A stretch of DNA of 64,000 nt, taken from the NCBI GenBank assembly GCA_951230915.1, contig OX579638.1:28228696-28292695 (forward strand). Direction: 5' to 3'. This DNA is from Antitrichia curtipendula. Lineage: Eukaryota; Streptophyta; Bryopsida; Hypnales; Leucodontaceae. Under the pieces are notes generated by a model that ran no database searches, was not told the DNA's origin, and was given only the letters and a program-made list of their open reading frames with translations. Made by a program: the position numbers and the translations under genes. Every line of letters starts with the position of its first letter. Within the stretch, counting starts at the first letter, position 1. Positions 1 to 10,810 of the stretch are shown one piece after another.

Positions 1-330
1 CGCTAGGTACCAACAGAAGCCCTCATCACACATGGACTTTAGTATAGGAATTGATTGTTGCAATTCACCTAACTCAGACCTTCTTTCTTCCTCTACATAG
101 ATAGTCGATTCAACAAATTTGAATCTCACATGAAGCAAATGATTCAGTACTTTAGCTCGCCCTCCTTCATCAAGTGGAAACACTAAGGGTGCCTCCTGAC
201 CATCTACACGTATGCAGGCCATGTTTCTATCAATAGACAAGTAGATACTGAAATCCAAAAGAGTCACACTGTATATGAAGGATACACAGGTTACTTGGGT
301 GTCTCCATGTTTTATAGTGATCCATGCCAT
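1..330 (-). CDS. Partial hypothetical exon running off the left edge
   Basis: Read on the minus strand, a frame stays open from an ATG at 330-328 to the first base of the window, more than 105 codons, and it continues outside. The composition is protein-like: mixed hydrophobic and charged residues, with an internal stretch reading RVDGQEAPLVFPLDEGG, followed by an acidic/basic segment and a Cys-rich end. I do not recognise the family. The ATG may only be an internal Met, because AG acceptors in the same stretch would allow the exon to begin further in. The next gene (2564 onward) is on the other strand, so the two do not form one transcript. A chance ORF of this length in DNA of this base composition is unlikely but possible. 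Confidence 0.35.
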   Translation of the reverse strand, partial: MAWITIKHGDTQVTCVSFIYSVTLLDFSIYLSIDRNMACIRVDGQEAPLVFPLDEGGRAKVLNHLLHVRFKFVESTIYVEEERRSELGELQQSIPILKSMCDEGFCWYLA

Positions 331-1040
331 TCCCCATTATGGACAAAGGCGCCAAAGGTAAATTTGATTATAATTTTTACTTTCATCATTAATGACGGTA
401 GATGCCATCCTTTTGATGTTCTTCAAGTTCATAAGCGCCAACATTTACTGAATATTTCAGGAAGGGACAACTGCTACAATACGGTCTCATCATCATTGTA
501 GTGCATTTAGGTATGAAGTGAAGGAATCACTGCAGATAGATTTGATTTAAGATATGTCCTAAATTTCTTTTTGAGATATTTATCCTCTTCTGATTATATG
601 ACACACAATCCACGCTTGTACTATGGCATGTGCAGAATTTCACATTTACCAAAAAAATACTGTCAGAATTGATGTTGCTATTCTTAACTGTCATAGATGT
701 TGACGGCACCATCAAGCGCCATGACGCGGCACGCTTTTGCAACAATAACAAGCATAAATGGCAGACCTATGCTATAGCACAACTTGTGTGAAGTTATGGA
801 GGCCAACGTCCATTTTCAAAGAGTACTTATAGTCTTTTTAAGGAGGAGGGATTCATTTGTACATCATGTTTTTGGTGTGTTAGTGCTTGCTCTCTGAGGT
901 AGTTGTTCTCATTATCCTTTCTCTTAGCACATGCTCATAGAAGACCGGGGAGATTTGTTTAGCTTGCCATTGCAGGGTAGAAAGAAGAAGAGGCCATCTT
1001 CATTCTATTTTTCTTCTTCTAGAGCATTGAGTAGAGCTAG
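331..1040. other. Intergenic stretch, nothing recognised
   Basis: AT-rich DNA with only short scattered ORFs on both strands. None has convincing composition or splice context. Confidence 0.4.
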
Positions 1041-1242
1041 AATGAATCGATCCAAGAGGGCTATATCAAAGTCCGGAAATTCTGGAGCTAGCGAGCTTCG
1101 GAAGACTCTTCACTTCGAGGTGGGAGAAAGTGGGGACGCAATGGGTATTGTAGGCCAGGAGGTTGGCGGAGAAGGGGAAGAGTCTCAGCAAAATTTCACG
1201 TATGACGAAGTTTCAGCTCATCACGTCAGCACTAATGTACGA
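1041..1242 (+). CDS. Possible short first exon, unknown product
   Basis: An ATG at 1041 opens about 67 codons that begin MNRSKRAISKSGNSG and turn Gly/Glu-rich. They end where the sequence reads AAT followed by GTACG, a usable splice donor. The basic Arg/Ser-rich start resembles that of the exon at 2564 (MRRSMRSRTRQG), so it could be an alternative first exon of the methyltransferase-like gene or a relic of another copy. I see no downstream exon that it clearly joins. The frame is also open upstream to about 931, so the start is uncertain. Confidence 0.2.
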
Positions 1243-2563
1243 TAATATCTATTCTCTCTATTCTCAAGATCTTGTTGTTTTTATCCAGTGCTCATTACGC
1301 AAGCGCCATATGTTTGAATGCGATATTCCTTGAGGCCAGACATTAGTTTAATCATGTATTGCAAATATACATACAAGCACAAAAAGGACACCAAATTGCA
1401 TATGTTTTAGGATACAAATATATAGGGCCCTTTATAGTTTGCCAACTTGGAACTGCAGTAGTTGTGAGTACTCAAATGAAATTCTAAGAAGAAAGTGAAG
1501 CTATGTTCAAGTATTGATGTTGTGATCTGAGTAGAGTCTAATGACAAGGGATCAATAATGTTTTCAATGTCTCTATAGTGAACATTGTTGTGCTTGAGGA
1601 CAAGTGCATGCATCACATTACAAGCTGTGCTTTAACCATGACTCCCCAAATCAAAAAATGAACCGTATTTAGAATAAATTAATGATTATCCTTTCTTTTT
1701 GGTGAAATGGTAGAGATTGATTTATAGATTGACACTTCGTACTGAGCACTATAAAATAATGAGTGGATGGTCTCTGGTGGATGCAAAATGATAAACAAAT
1801 TAGTTGCTTTGCAGGATTTTTGAAAAGATGGATATCTTTGACTTCATTGTTATTTTTTTTTTTTGCCGAAACTAGCATTCAATCAGTCTAGGCTTCAATA
1901 TTACTCTTCATACATATTGTACCTTCACTTTGGTGGCTTCAAATTTGGAAATTAGTATTCCAAATTCTTGGACCACAACAGAATACATCTCACTATCCAC
2001 AAAGAACAACATATAAGTAGTTCTAGATTTAAGTCGACTTCTTTGTTGCTGAGAAGCTATGAGTGCGTGTGCGCCACGTCACGCATCAGGCAAGTTCACC
2101 GAGACATTCGGGCAGCTGAAGTTGATACATTTAGGCAGTACGGGAACGACCATTCATGAACCACAAATCACGCAAGATACTGAGGCCACTAAACCGCAAC
2201 TGAACTCTTAAGCACAGGTGGTGTTAAGTACAGAAGGTAATTCCGATTCAAGAATAGAAAGAAGAATCTCTTTTGAACATGATTGGGTTCCTTAGATAAT
2301 ATTTGCATGGATGAGGAATTGAGGATTCGTGGGAAAAGTATCCATGCAATCGGGCCTGCATTCAATTTGCCGCCCACAGATTCCGCTGTCATGGAGAACT
2401 GACAGCCAAGCAAAAAGCTCCATCGATCACTGCCTGTGACTTGAACTGCGTGTGGTTGAGGAAGCACTGAACTCCGATACATTTTTTTCCTTGATCAGTC
2501 CCATATCCATCCGTGCTTGCATATCGACTGAATCACTGAGGGACTGCGTAGGAACAGGGAGCG
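1243..2563. other. Intergenic or intronic stretch, no gene recognised
   Basis: AT-rich, with a poly(T) run near 1851-1864. Read on the minus strand this is a poly(A) tract, which could be the tail of an old retroposed fragment. No protein frame with supporting features was seen. Confidence 0.35.
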
Positions 2564-5050
2564 ATGAGGAGGAGTATGCGGAGCCGAACCAGGCAGGGCA
2601 ATGTTGGAAACAAAGATGGGAGCCACTCGGAGCCAGCTGACTCAACGAAGGTACGTGCTTAATTTTGATCTCGTTTTGCGTGCATGACCACAAGGGTTTT
2701 GTCACTTGCACTTGGACCTGCCGTGTGAGTCTGTCTCACAACATGCGTATGCTTCAAATGTATTTACATATCGTGATGATTGACTTGAGAACGTAGTTGC
2801 TCGTCAGGTCCCTCGGGCTGCAAGGACCCTGGCTTTCTGGTCGCTTGAAGCTAGAATTTTGTGAGAACGAGGTTGCACACATTGGGAGTTTCACGCATCT
2901 GTCAAGCTTGTGGTTATGAGTGCCATGTTCGTGCTGCGCGCTCCGCTCCCCGCCTTGTCTGCCGCATCACGCGTAGCGCGTCCGCAACGAGGCTCCCGGC
3001 CGGTGAGTGTCGCGCATCAGGTGAGAAGCTTAGGTCTTGCGTGGCGCGCGAATGGTGCGACGCTCGGGTTGACGTGTCTCGGGTTTGTGCGTGGCATGTG
3101 AACTTGATTGCAACGCTGTTGTCGTTGTCTTGGGTGTGCTGTCTTCAAATTCATACCGAACCTCATTCAAAATGTGAAGTTGGGATGTCAGCGGTCCCCT
3201 TTTCTGAGGTAGTAGCAAGTAGCCAAGAGACGGGCGTCGGATCCGACGCTACTATTTCAAGTGGCTGCTACTACCCCACCAACTGGAACTACATCGTAAT
3301 TTGGTGACGATCTGTTTCGTTTTTGACCGCAATTGGCGTCTCAATATTTCTTTGACAAAGAAGATTCCTCCGAGGTTCGAGCTCAAATGAGTACAGGTTT
3401 TATTTGCTTCATAAGTTGAACCGCCTCTGACTTCCATTCGATAGCAAAATCATGTCCCTAGTTAGTTCTGCTCGCTTCTACAACCTGTCGATCCTAGTCC
3501 CAAGCATATTTCATTTCACAGATTGAAATAAAGTTTTTGGTGATGATCAAGATTCTGGTGTAGCTTTATTGACTTCTCTGGTACTTGACGAGCATCAAGG
3601 AGTCTCAAATGGTCAGTACCTGCAGTCGGATTCTTGGAAACAGTTATCGTGTATCTCGATTTCTGGAGTACCAGCAAGAACCCACCGAATGGGCGTCGGA
3701 TCCGACGCAGTCTTAGCTAGTGGCATGAGGTACCCATGGAACTGGCAACTTCAGCGGTTTCGTTAACAAAAATTTAGCACTTGATCGATTATAGGACAGA
3801 CTGAGGAAGAATTTACATGTCGAGCTCCACGAGGGCACGGTGAAGCCATGATTTTCGGATTTTCCCTCGATATATTTGCAAAGTTTCTGGTTTTTTTGTT
3901 TACATATCTGATTCCAAATTCTATACAATGCAAGCAAATGATGCATCTCTGGGAACTGCCATGGAAGCTCAGAGAGAAGGTGAACAAGTAACTCACAAAA
4001 TCAGCAAAGCCTTAGGCGATGATATGTTGTGATATTATCAAATTTAGATAAAATATTGTTACATAATTTAATGGTGGGATTACTCACTTTTTCCATAAGC
4101 AGATTGTTTCGTATATTCTTCATTCACGTTCTAGATAATTCAAAATTGGTCACTCACAAGGACCCGTTTCTGGGGTAGCTCCAGATACCCAGGAAAGGTC
4201 CTTCGGATCCGATAGGTATTTCCTGGGTACCTCGAAGTACCCTGTAAATTGATACCCTGTAAGAAAGACTCCTCGAGGTACCCCTGAGGGAGAGTTTCTA
4301 GGGGGAACACCTGATATCCGATACCCTAATTGATGTTCCTTCAATTCCTTTTATTTTTGTCATTGGATGGGCGACAATCCAAAAATATTATTTGAGGGGT
4401 ACCTAACTATACTTTCAATGGGTCCGTCGGATCCGACGGTCCTTCTTGGCACTTCTTGAGCTACCGCACAAACTAGATTCTTTACCATAGCCCTATTGAA
4501 ATTTTGAATTCGATTTTGCAATGTCGTAGGCATTCACATTGAGACATATGATGCCTAGACCCAGATGATCAATTAATTTAATTCTTACTTTGTTCTTGTG
4601 TAGGTGGACGGACGCAAAGGCAAGTGTGCAAAAGCTACTTTAGGGACCCCAAAATCACCTGAGATAAAGGGTTTCCCAGCCCTTTAGATAGGTGGGCCTT
4701 CAAATACCAAGAAGTGGCCTCAACCAGGCGTGGACCTCTCAAACGACTCAAGTGATGAGGAGGACACATTGGTGAGTTTTGCAGACACCATGGATGCCGC
4801 CGAGCGAGCGGCAGATGCTTTTGAGGGCAACCGTGTTAGTCAGACACGTGAGCCTGTCCCTTGGTGGTTGTCACCAGAGAGCTCTAATACAGAATTTTCC
4901 TCTATTATTGAGCTCTCTAACTCTCTCTGTAGTCCTCAGTTTGAGGGAGGATGTGAGTCTATGTGTGAGTGCCCGCTTAATGGTAGGGTTTATTCTGACG
5001 AGGTCATCATCCTTAGCTCAGATTCAGATGAGGACAATGAAGTGGACGTG
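2564..5050 (+). CDS. 5' exons of ParB/methyltransferase-like gene, copy 1
   Basis: Exon A (2564-2650) starts ATG and gives 29 basic, Ser/Gly-rich residues ending PADSTK, with a strong GTACGT donor. Exon B (4604-5050) follows a TGTAG acceptor in the same phase. It encodes a Lys/Pro-rich start, then an acidic, Ser-rich segment ending in DSDEDNEVDV, with a GTAGGA donor. The phase fits the next exon at 5294. Exon B carries one in-frame TAG at 4685, so either these exons are decayed or translation really starts at the ATG at 5294. The roughly 1.95-kb intron between A and B holds the four palindromes described separately and a GC-rich patch near 2900-3100. Low-complexity acidic N-termini are common in chromatin and nucleic-acid proteins, but no domain is recognised here. 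Confidence 0.4.
3208..4467. repeat. Four imperfect palindromes centred on GGATCC
   Basis: Four units of about 70 bp lie in the first intron of copy 1, at 3208-3275, 3665-3736, 4172-4242 and 4394-4467. Each has a BamHI-type centre. Two have the perfect core GCGTCGGATCCGACGC (3234-3249 and 3693-3708), one has CCGTCGGATCCGACGG (4424-4439), and one has the shorter TCGGATCCGA (4203-4212). The outer arms also pair: GGTAGTAGC at 3208 faces GCTACTACC at 3267, and a GGTA/TACC pair closes the others. The arms resemble those of the big hairpin array at 49.8-55.7 kb (GGTAGTGGC...GCCACTACC), which has GGTACC at its centre instead. Confidence 0.75.
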
Positions 5051-5293
5051 GTAGGATAGGATATGTCTTGGTAGTGATCTTCTTGAGCAGCATGTTATTT
5101 GAATGCCCCATGAAGGCAATCATTTTTTCAATCATGTATGCAGTTATCTACCTATCTATCATTAAAGATTCGTATTTTTTTGGCATAAGGAAAGCATTGT
5201 GAATTTCGACTCAAGTGAATGCTTTACATCATTCGTCTCACATGTTTATGATCATGAGTTCTAAATTTATCATACATGAATTTGTATATGCAG

Positions 5294-8200
5294 ATGGACA
5301 TATCGCCAATCAAAAAAACACAAGAAGAAACTCTTCAAGAGACTCCTGGAACGGATGATACTATGCAGCCGGAGATTGAAGAGGGGGACGAAGGAGAAGA
5401 AGGCGAGTTCATGCAGGAGGATAGTGTTGAAGACGAGGAAGAAAAGGGCTTGCTGGAAGACGAACTGCGGCGTATTCACAAAGGAGATTCGGTGGAAACG
5501 CTCCGTGGCTTGCGGATGAAGCCTGAAGAACTCTTTTGCCTACACATTCCATTGTGTAGGCTTGTAGCCATGCCCATGGTCTGGCCTACACTCTCTTGCG
5601 ACATCAAAAAGTTAGAGCAAGAATTTGCTGGAGGATATCGTGATGGAGCAGCAGTGTTCTACGTTTCAACGTCAAATGAGCAAGGAGAAAGCTCAGAATT
5701 TACGGAGGCTGAGATGAGCGAGTGGGATGCACTCTGGAAAGAAAAAAATGAAGTCTTCACTAAGTATGTGGAGTCCAGACACGAGCTCAAGTTCATGAAG
5801 AACTTGAAGTTCTACATATGCGATGGAAACCACCGTCGGATTGCTTGGATGAACTTGATTGGCAGGTGCTACGCATTGGATCCAATATGGCATTGTGCCG
5901 TCGATTGTATAGTGTTGGACACCAAAGGTCGGATTGATGCATGACATGACATCAACAAGTGAGTTATCTTTGTATTTTTTGTTTTATTTTTAATTTTGAT
6001 TTATTATATATCTTTAGAAGATTTAGGCAAAAAATATTTATTTGAATACTGGTTTCATTTCAGATCGGTTGAAGACTCCCATGTGAAGACTAACTTGGTA
6101 CACACTCTGTATCAAGTTCAGAAATATGGACTTCTGCCAATTCAGCGATTTGCTGATCTGCTTAGGCTATCAGAGAGGAAGAGATGTCTTGAAAACACTG
6201 TTTCCAAGAAATGGTACTCCATACCAGTGCAAGTCTTCACATCATTTCTTTTTCGGGTAAGATATTTTGTTTCACATGAGAGTTCACATTCCTTGTCTTC
6301 TCATGCTTTTGAATCTTATGAGGTGATTACCTAAAATTGGGGTGCTTGTATAGCAAGACATTTCTCAAGCCGCAGATGCTGCTGTGCGGAAGTATACCGA
6401 GGTCACGCCTGAAAGTGAGAGGAAGGCAGAAGATTTGGCACTTGCCATGAAGGCTGGAGCAAAAGAGAGAACTAAACATTTGAGTGTGAAGATGGGCAAA
6501 CTGTTGGCGGTGGCGAATCCTGCAAATGGGCCTGGATTTCTAGAACAAGTGAGTAAAGTTTCTCAAAATTGAGTGATTTATATTTTCCACATGTTATGTT
6601 TAGTTGGAAATTGATCTTCTATTGGTGTAGGTGGAGAGGCATTGGAGCATGAATGAGGTTCCCGAAATGACCTTGGAGAAGTTGCAGATGGTAGCCACAT
6701 GCAACATGACAGCCGCACACAAGATCAAGATTCTGAAGTGGTGGAACTCCTCTGCTCCATCTCGTGAAGCGAGGAAGTTCCCACAGAAGCCTGTTTCCGA
6801 AAACTACCTTTCTCCTTTTCTTGCCAAATGCGTTTGGTATGCAGGCGTAAGTGAGCAATATTACTTATGTTCATGTAATTGAATTTGTTGATGGTTCGTA
6901 TTGAATATTTGATTCATGACTTTGGAAAAAACTTTGTCATATCCAAAATTATGGAATTTCATAGTCTGGCATTTTTTTTAGATCGAAGATGCAGCTGTGG
7001 AGTACTTCGATTCAGTGGTGAGGCAAGACAACATCAACATCAATTACAATGTACCGCAGCAGCCACAGTATTTGCCAGAGTACATTGAAGGATGGAGGCA
7101 GAAAATATGGGATCATGGCTTCATGACGTATTTCAAGGGACAAAACTATTTCAAGAAGGGAGAGTCTTTTGTGGCTCACGAAGGTTCAGGCTCCGCAGTT
7201 CGTAGAGTTCTCTTCTGGTAAGTACATTGAACTTATTTCTATTAAAATGTAATTCGCTATCAAGTACTAATGTAATTTGTCTTTCATCACTTCGAATAAG
7301 AACTTAAAATTGTTGCTATGGTTTTACACACTTGTGCTTGTGAAATAATTTGTGAGAGACAAAGTGAGGGTATAAACCTTATTCAACCTTACTTGGATTG
7401 TCCTTCTAATATTTTAGTTAGTCTTTTATTGTCCTCGTAATATTTTTCTTATGGAGAACTGTAATTGTGTTGCAGTTATTTCAAATTAGAGCTTGAAGCC
7501 AAAGGGGCCATTTCTCGCTTGGACCTTCCTCCATTCATATCGTCATTTCTTGACCGCACCTCAACGGCTTGTATGTTCAGTCCGCATCAGCTACACACCT
7601 ACACCACAGCTCATCTCAGCAGTGGAGGATGGTATTTGGACTGTACAATGGCCTTCACTCCTCCTTCAAAAGTAGAATTGAGGAGATCTTTGGATGGCAA
7701 AGGTGCTGTCGATTTGGACATTGACGAGTTTGCCGGCCTGGATGATAAAGCAAGAACAAAGGCCATTAGGAAGAGAGATGCTCATGACAAAAAGAAAGAA
7801 GCACGAGCGCAAGTGAAACTGGAAACCTCGGAAAAGAGGGAGGCTGAGCGAGCAGCAAAGAAGGCAGAGAAAGAGAAGGATGATAAAGCCAAGGGCAAGG
7901 GTAAGAAGAAGGACGAAGCACCATCTCTCATAGTGGATCATGATTTGAAAATTGTCAGCGGAGGGAAGCGGAAGGCCATTCTATCGCAGCTCACGGAAGA
8001 TGTCATTACTCACGTGACCCAAGCGATGGTCTTCACAGAGGATGATGTGGTGAAGACCGAGGATTTAATCCTCAACGTCTCGATTGAAGACCTTGTGGTT
8101 GACATGGAGGAGAGGAAGCCAACTTCGTACAAAGACATCCTTGTCTTTTTGAAAAAGGTGACCATCTTTGTCTTCATAGTAATAAATGATTTATTTTTTT

Positions 8201-9636
8201 GGAGTGATATTATCATTGTTTGTATTCATTCTCTCAATTTTAATGCATGACATGTTTGCAGTCTATGTCAGCTGGAAAAGCTTGCAAGTTCGAAGGGGTG
8301 ACAAACGCTAAGCCAGGGGTGGACGTCATTTTTATTGATTGCCCCGAGAACTTGCCCGTGCCAAGGGTCTCTTCTCCAGCAGACGAAGTGCCAGAATGGA
8401 ATGCAGACGAAGATGCTAAGGCCCTCCAATCAGCATGCAGCTTTGCCGCCGAGCATCTACAAGACGACGGATGCATCATAGCGTTTCACTCGTACATCAT
8501 CAAAGCGAAGGAGGACATTGCTGGAGTGTGTGAGACATACCAGATGGTGAAGAAGAAAGAGTGGATGGGAATGAACCGTATGCACTTGACCTCGGCTGTA
8601 GGCAAAACAAAGACGGTAAATTTCATTCAGATTTTTGGGGGCTTTCATGAGCAATTCACTTTGTGCTCTACTAACATTCAATGCATTCTAATATCCATTT
8701 TGCTTGGCTCCTGCAGACACAAAAGTTTGGAATCACCCTCCTTGTCAAGGACCTTGGCGCCAAAGGGAATTCCAAATTCTCTTTCAAGCGCACTAACACC
8801 ATGATCAAGGCTGGTGTTGACATAGCATGTGATGACATGTTGATGAACTATACCCATCCGGATGACATGGCGATGAATGGAGAAAAGCCATGGCGAGGCG
8901 GGCGCGAAAAAGATCCAAGGTTTTTTACAATCCTCCTTGAAGCGACAAGCATCGAAGGAGATCTGATATTGGATTGCACTGCATCTACAGGTGAATGCTC
9001 AATTCAATTATGTTACATTTTAATTGTAATCTTCAAATCTAATCAAGGAACTAAGGTATTTCAATTTTTTGGCCTGTAGGTGCATGCATTACAGCTTGTC
9101 GTGGCACCGGTCGCCACATTGTGGCCTTGGAGGGGAATAGGGACATTTATAACGCGATCTTGAAGCCGATGAAGAAGTCAACAGGGACTGTGGTGGCAGC
9201 ATCAATGCCAGTGTCGATGGAGGTGGTTTTAGAAGATCCGGATGATATGCCCGTGGTGCCTCGTAAATTCGCTTGCAAGGGGAAATTTAGTAAGTAAGTT
9301 GGCACTTTTTAAAATCTTCCATAACATGGTGACTCACATTTCAAAACCCTAACATTATTTTGTTCATTTTGCAGGGATCGACAATTGATGGCAGCAGGTG
9401 CTATTATGCCAAAACCAAGTCTTCTCATTAGTCCGGAGAAGCCTTTTGACCTTCCGGTCTATGCCGAGCAAATGGCAAGTGCCTTCGCGGAGTTTGGTTG
9501 CTCCAAAGCAAAACGCCGTAAAGACACATATGCTCTAAACGTTTTGCAGTACATAGATGGGTCTGCATCCGAGGGTAGAGAGTCCTCAGAATCATCTACG
9601 AGTTCCGAATCTGCACCTGAGTTCATAGCAAATTAG
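5294..9636 (+). CDS. ParB-like plus amino-methyltransferase-like protein, copy 1
   Basis: Ten exons with GT-AG borders and consistent phase: 5294-5958, 6064-6256, 6354-6548, 6631-6846, 6982-7217, 7476-8157, 8262-8615, 8717-8990, 9080-9293 and 9375-9636; 1096 codons. Residues 1-70 are acidic. About 75-200 look ParB/sulfiredoxin-like, with the motif CDGNHRRIA at 176-184. Exon 8 holds a long Lys/Glu-rich, coiled-coil-like stretch. Residues 750-1000 resemble a permuted (beta-class order) N4/N6 amino-methyltransferase. IDCPE at 754-758 sits where DPPY is expected after a hydrophobic strand. KPWRGGRE and then LILDCTASTGA (FxGxG-like, about 931-940) and GRHIVALE (949-956) follow, as in the SAM-binding half. 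The DPPY-like site is not canonical, so activity is doubtful. One in-frame TGA at 5942 interrupts the first of these exons, so the gene may be inactive. Exons from 6354 on match the copy at 56.2-59.8 kb. Function is inferred from motifs only. Confidence 0.7.
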
Positions 9637-9883
9637 ATTCATGAGGTTGATAAATCTCTTGGGTCAAACTATTGTCTATTTCATTTCTATTATGATTGGA
9701 TTTGTGTGTTTTATGGCTACATCTCAGATATTTTTCATTTCCTATTTTTTTTAATTGCTTCACTTTATTTACAGCCCTCATATTTTACTATTGTTGCCTA
9801 GAAAGAAATGTCAATAAATACAAATAGGCACGTAACATCCAAACAAAAAACTTATATTTTTCACATTGCACTACGTATGTCAT

Positions 9884-9987
9884 CCACGGTCATAGGTCCT
9901 TTACACTAATTTTTCAAATTAATTTTTTCCCGCTCACAACTCACAAGCTCACCGGCTCACCGCTCCAAGCTCGCCTGCTAGCAACCC
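9884..9987 (+). repeat. Terminal module downstream of copy 1
   Basis: Begins with CCACGGTCATAGG (9884-9896) and ends in a run of GCTCAC/CTCACAAGCTC-type words closing with TGCTAGCAACCC. The same order of words follows copy 2 (about 59935-60625). It appears inverted at 43773-43958, and its G/C-rich half again at 44587-44640. I read it as the conserved end of a mobile element that contained the upstream gene. Confidence 0.55.
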
Positions 9988-10016
9988 TGCCTTTAGTTGT
10001 GAGCTTGCAAGTTGTT

Positions 10017-10810
10017 AAGGGCCTCTTTGTATGTATGGACCAAGCTAGAGGTGGAGCTCCAGGCGCCAAACTTTGACGTTTGGTCCATGCCACATCTTGT
10101 TTCCGGATGCGCACCATTTCTCCAATTAAAATATTCATTTTATTTTGTAATGTTTGGAATTTGATGGCATGTGACAACTAGTGAATGAGGCACTCTACGA
10201 AGGCAAGTGTTGGAATAGGTGAGACAAAGACACAAAACGAGAATACTTTTAGAAAAATAGTAAGTGAGGTTGATGGGAAGGAGAATAGGCTTGCAAGACC
10301 TACAATCAAAGAGGGAAGAGAAAGATAGGAACCAAAGCTCTACATCAGAAATTGGGTCCAAAATTTTGTCATGCCAACTTCCTTGTGACTGGTTGGACAT
10401 CTGGTCTATTTCTCCATGTGAACAACCCCAAAGGCATTGTTTGCATGCATAGACCCGACCCGCTATTGAACCGGCCACAAGGGGTCTCTACCGTCCTTTG
10501 ATTTTAGGATTTTCAAGCCCACTCGCCTTTCCATCAACTTGACTTACTATTTATCTAAAAGTATTCTCTTTTTTCTGCCCTTGTCTCACCTACTCCAAGA
10601 CTTGCGTTTGTGGCTTACCTCGTTCGTTGTTTGCCACATGCTACTTAATTTTAAACAACTTGAAAAAAAGTGGATATTTTGTTTGGAGGACCGGTGCGCA
10701 TCCAGAAGCAAGCCATGTGGCATGAACCCGACCTCAAACATTGGTGCCCAAAGCTCCACCTCCGGTTCAGTCCTCGCATGCAAACAGCCTCGCATGCAAA
10801 CAGCCCCTAA
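10017..10810. mobile_element. Fold-back element, two inverted arms of about 400 bp
   Basis: The arm 10017-10439 is a diverged reverse complement of 10432-10810. For example, ATGCCACAT then GGATGCGCACC near 10090-10115 returns inverted at about 10680-10720. The outer ends read AAGGGCCTCTTTG and, inverted, TTAGGGGCTGTTTGCATGC, a GGGCTGTTTG-type end often seen in plant hAT or PIF-like MITEs. The two halves meet near a GCATGCATAG core. It could be two head-to-head insertions rather than one fold-back. It lies directly against the terminal module ending at 9987. Confidence 0.6.

Noticed and set aside
2861..3307. 148-aa Arg/Cys-rich ORF (+)
   Set aside because: Lies in an intron of the methyltransferase-like gene, covers one of the palindromes, and has no family resemblance. 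Its GVGSDA word, shared with 3569-3766, comes from the palindrome core.
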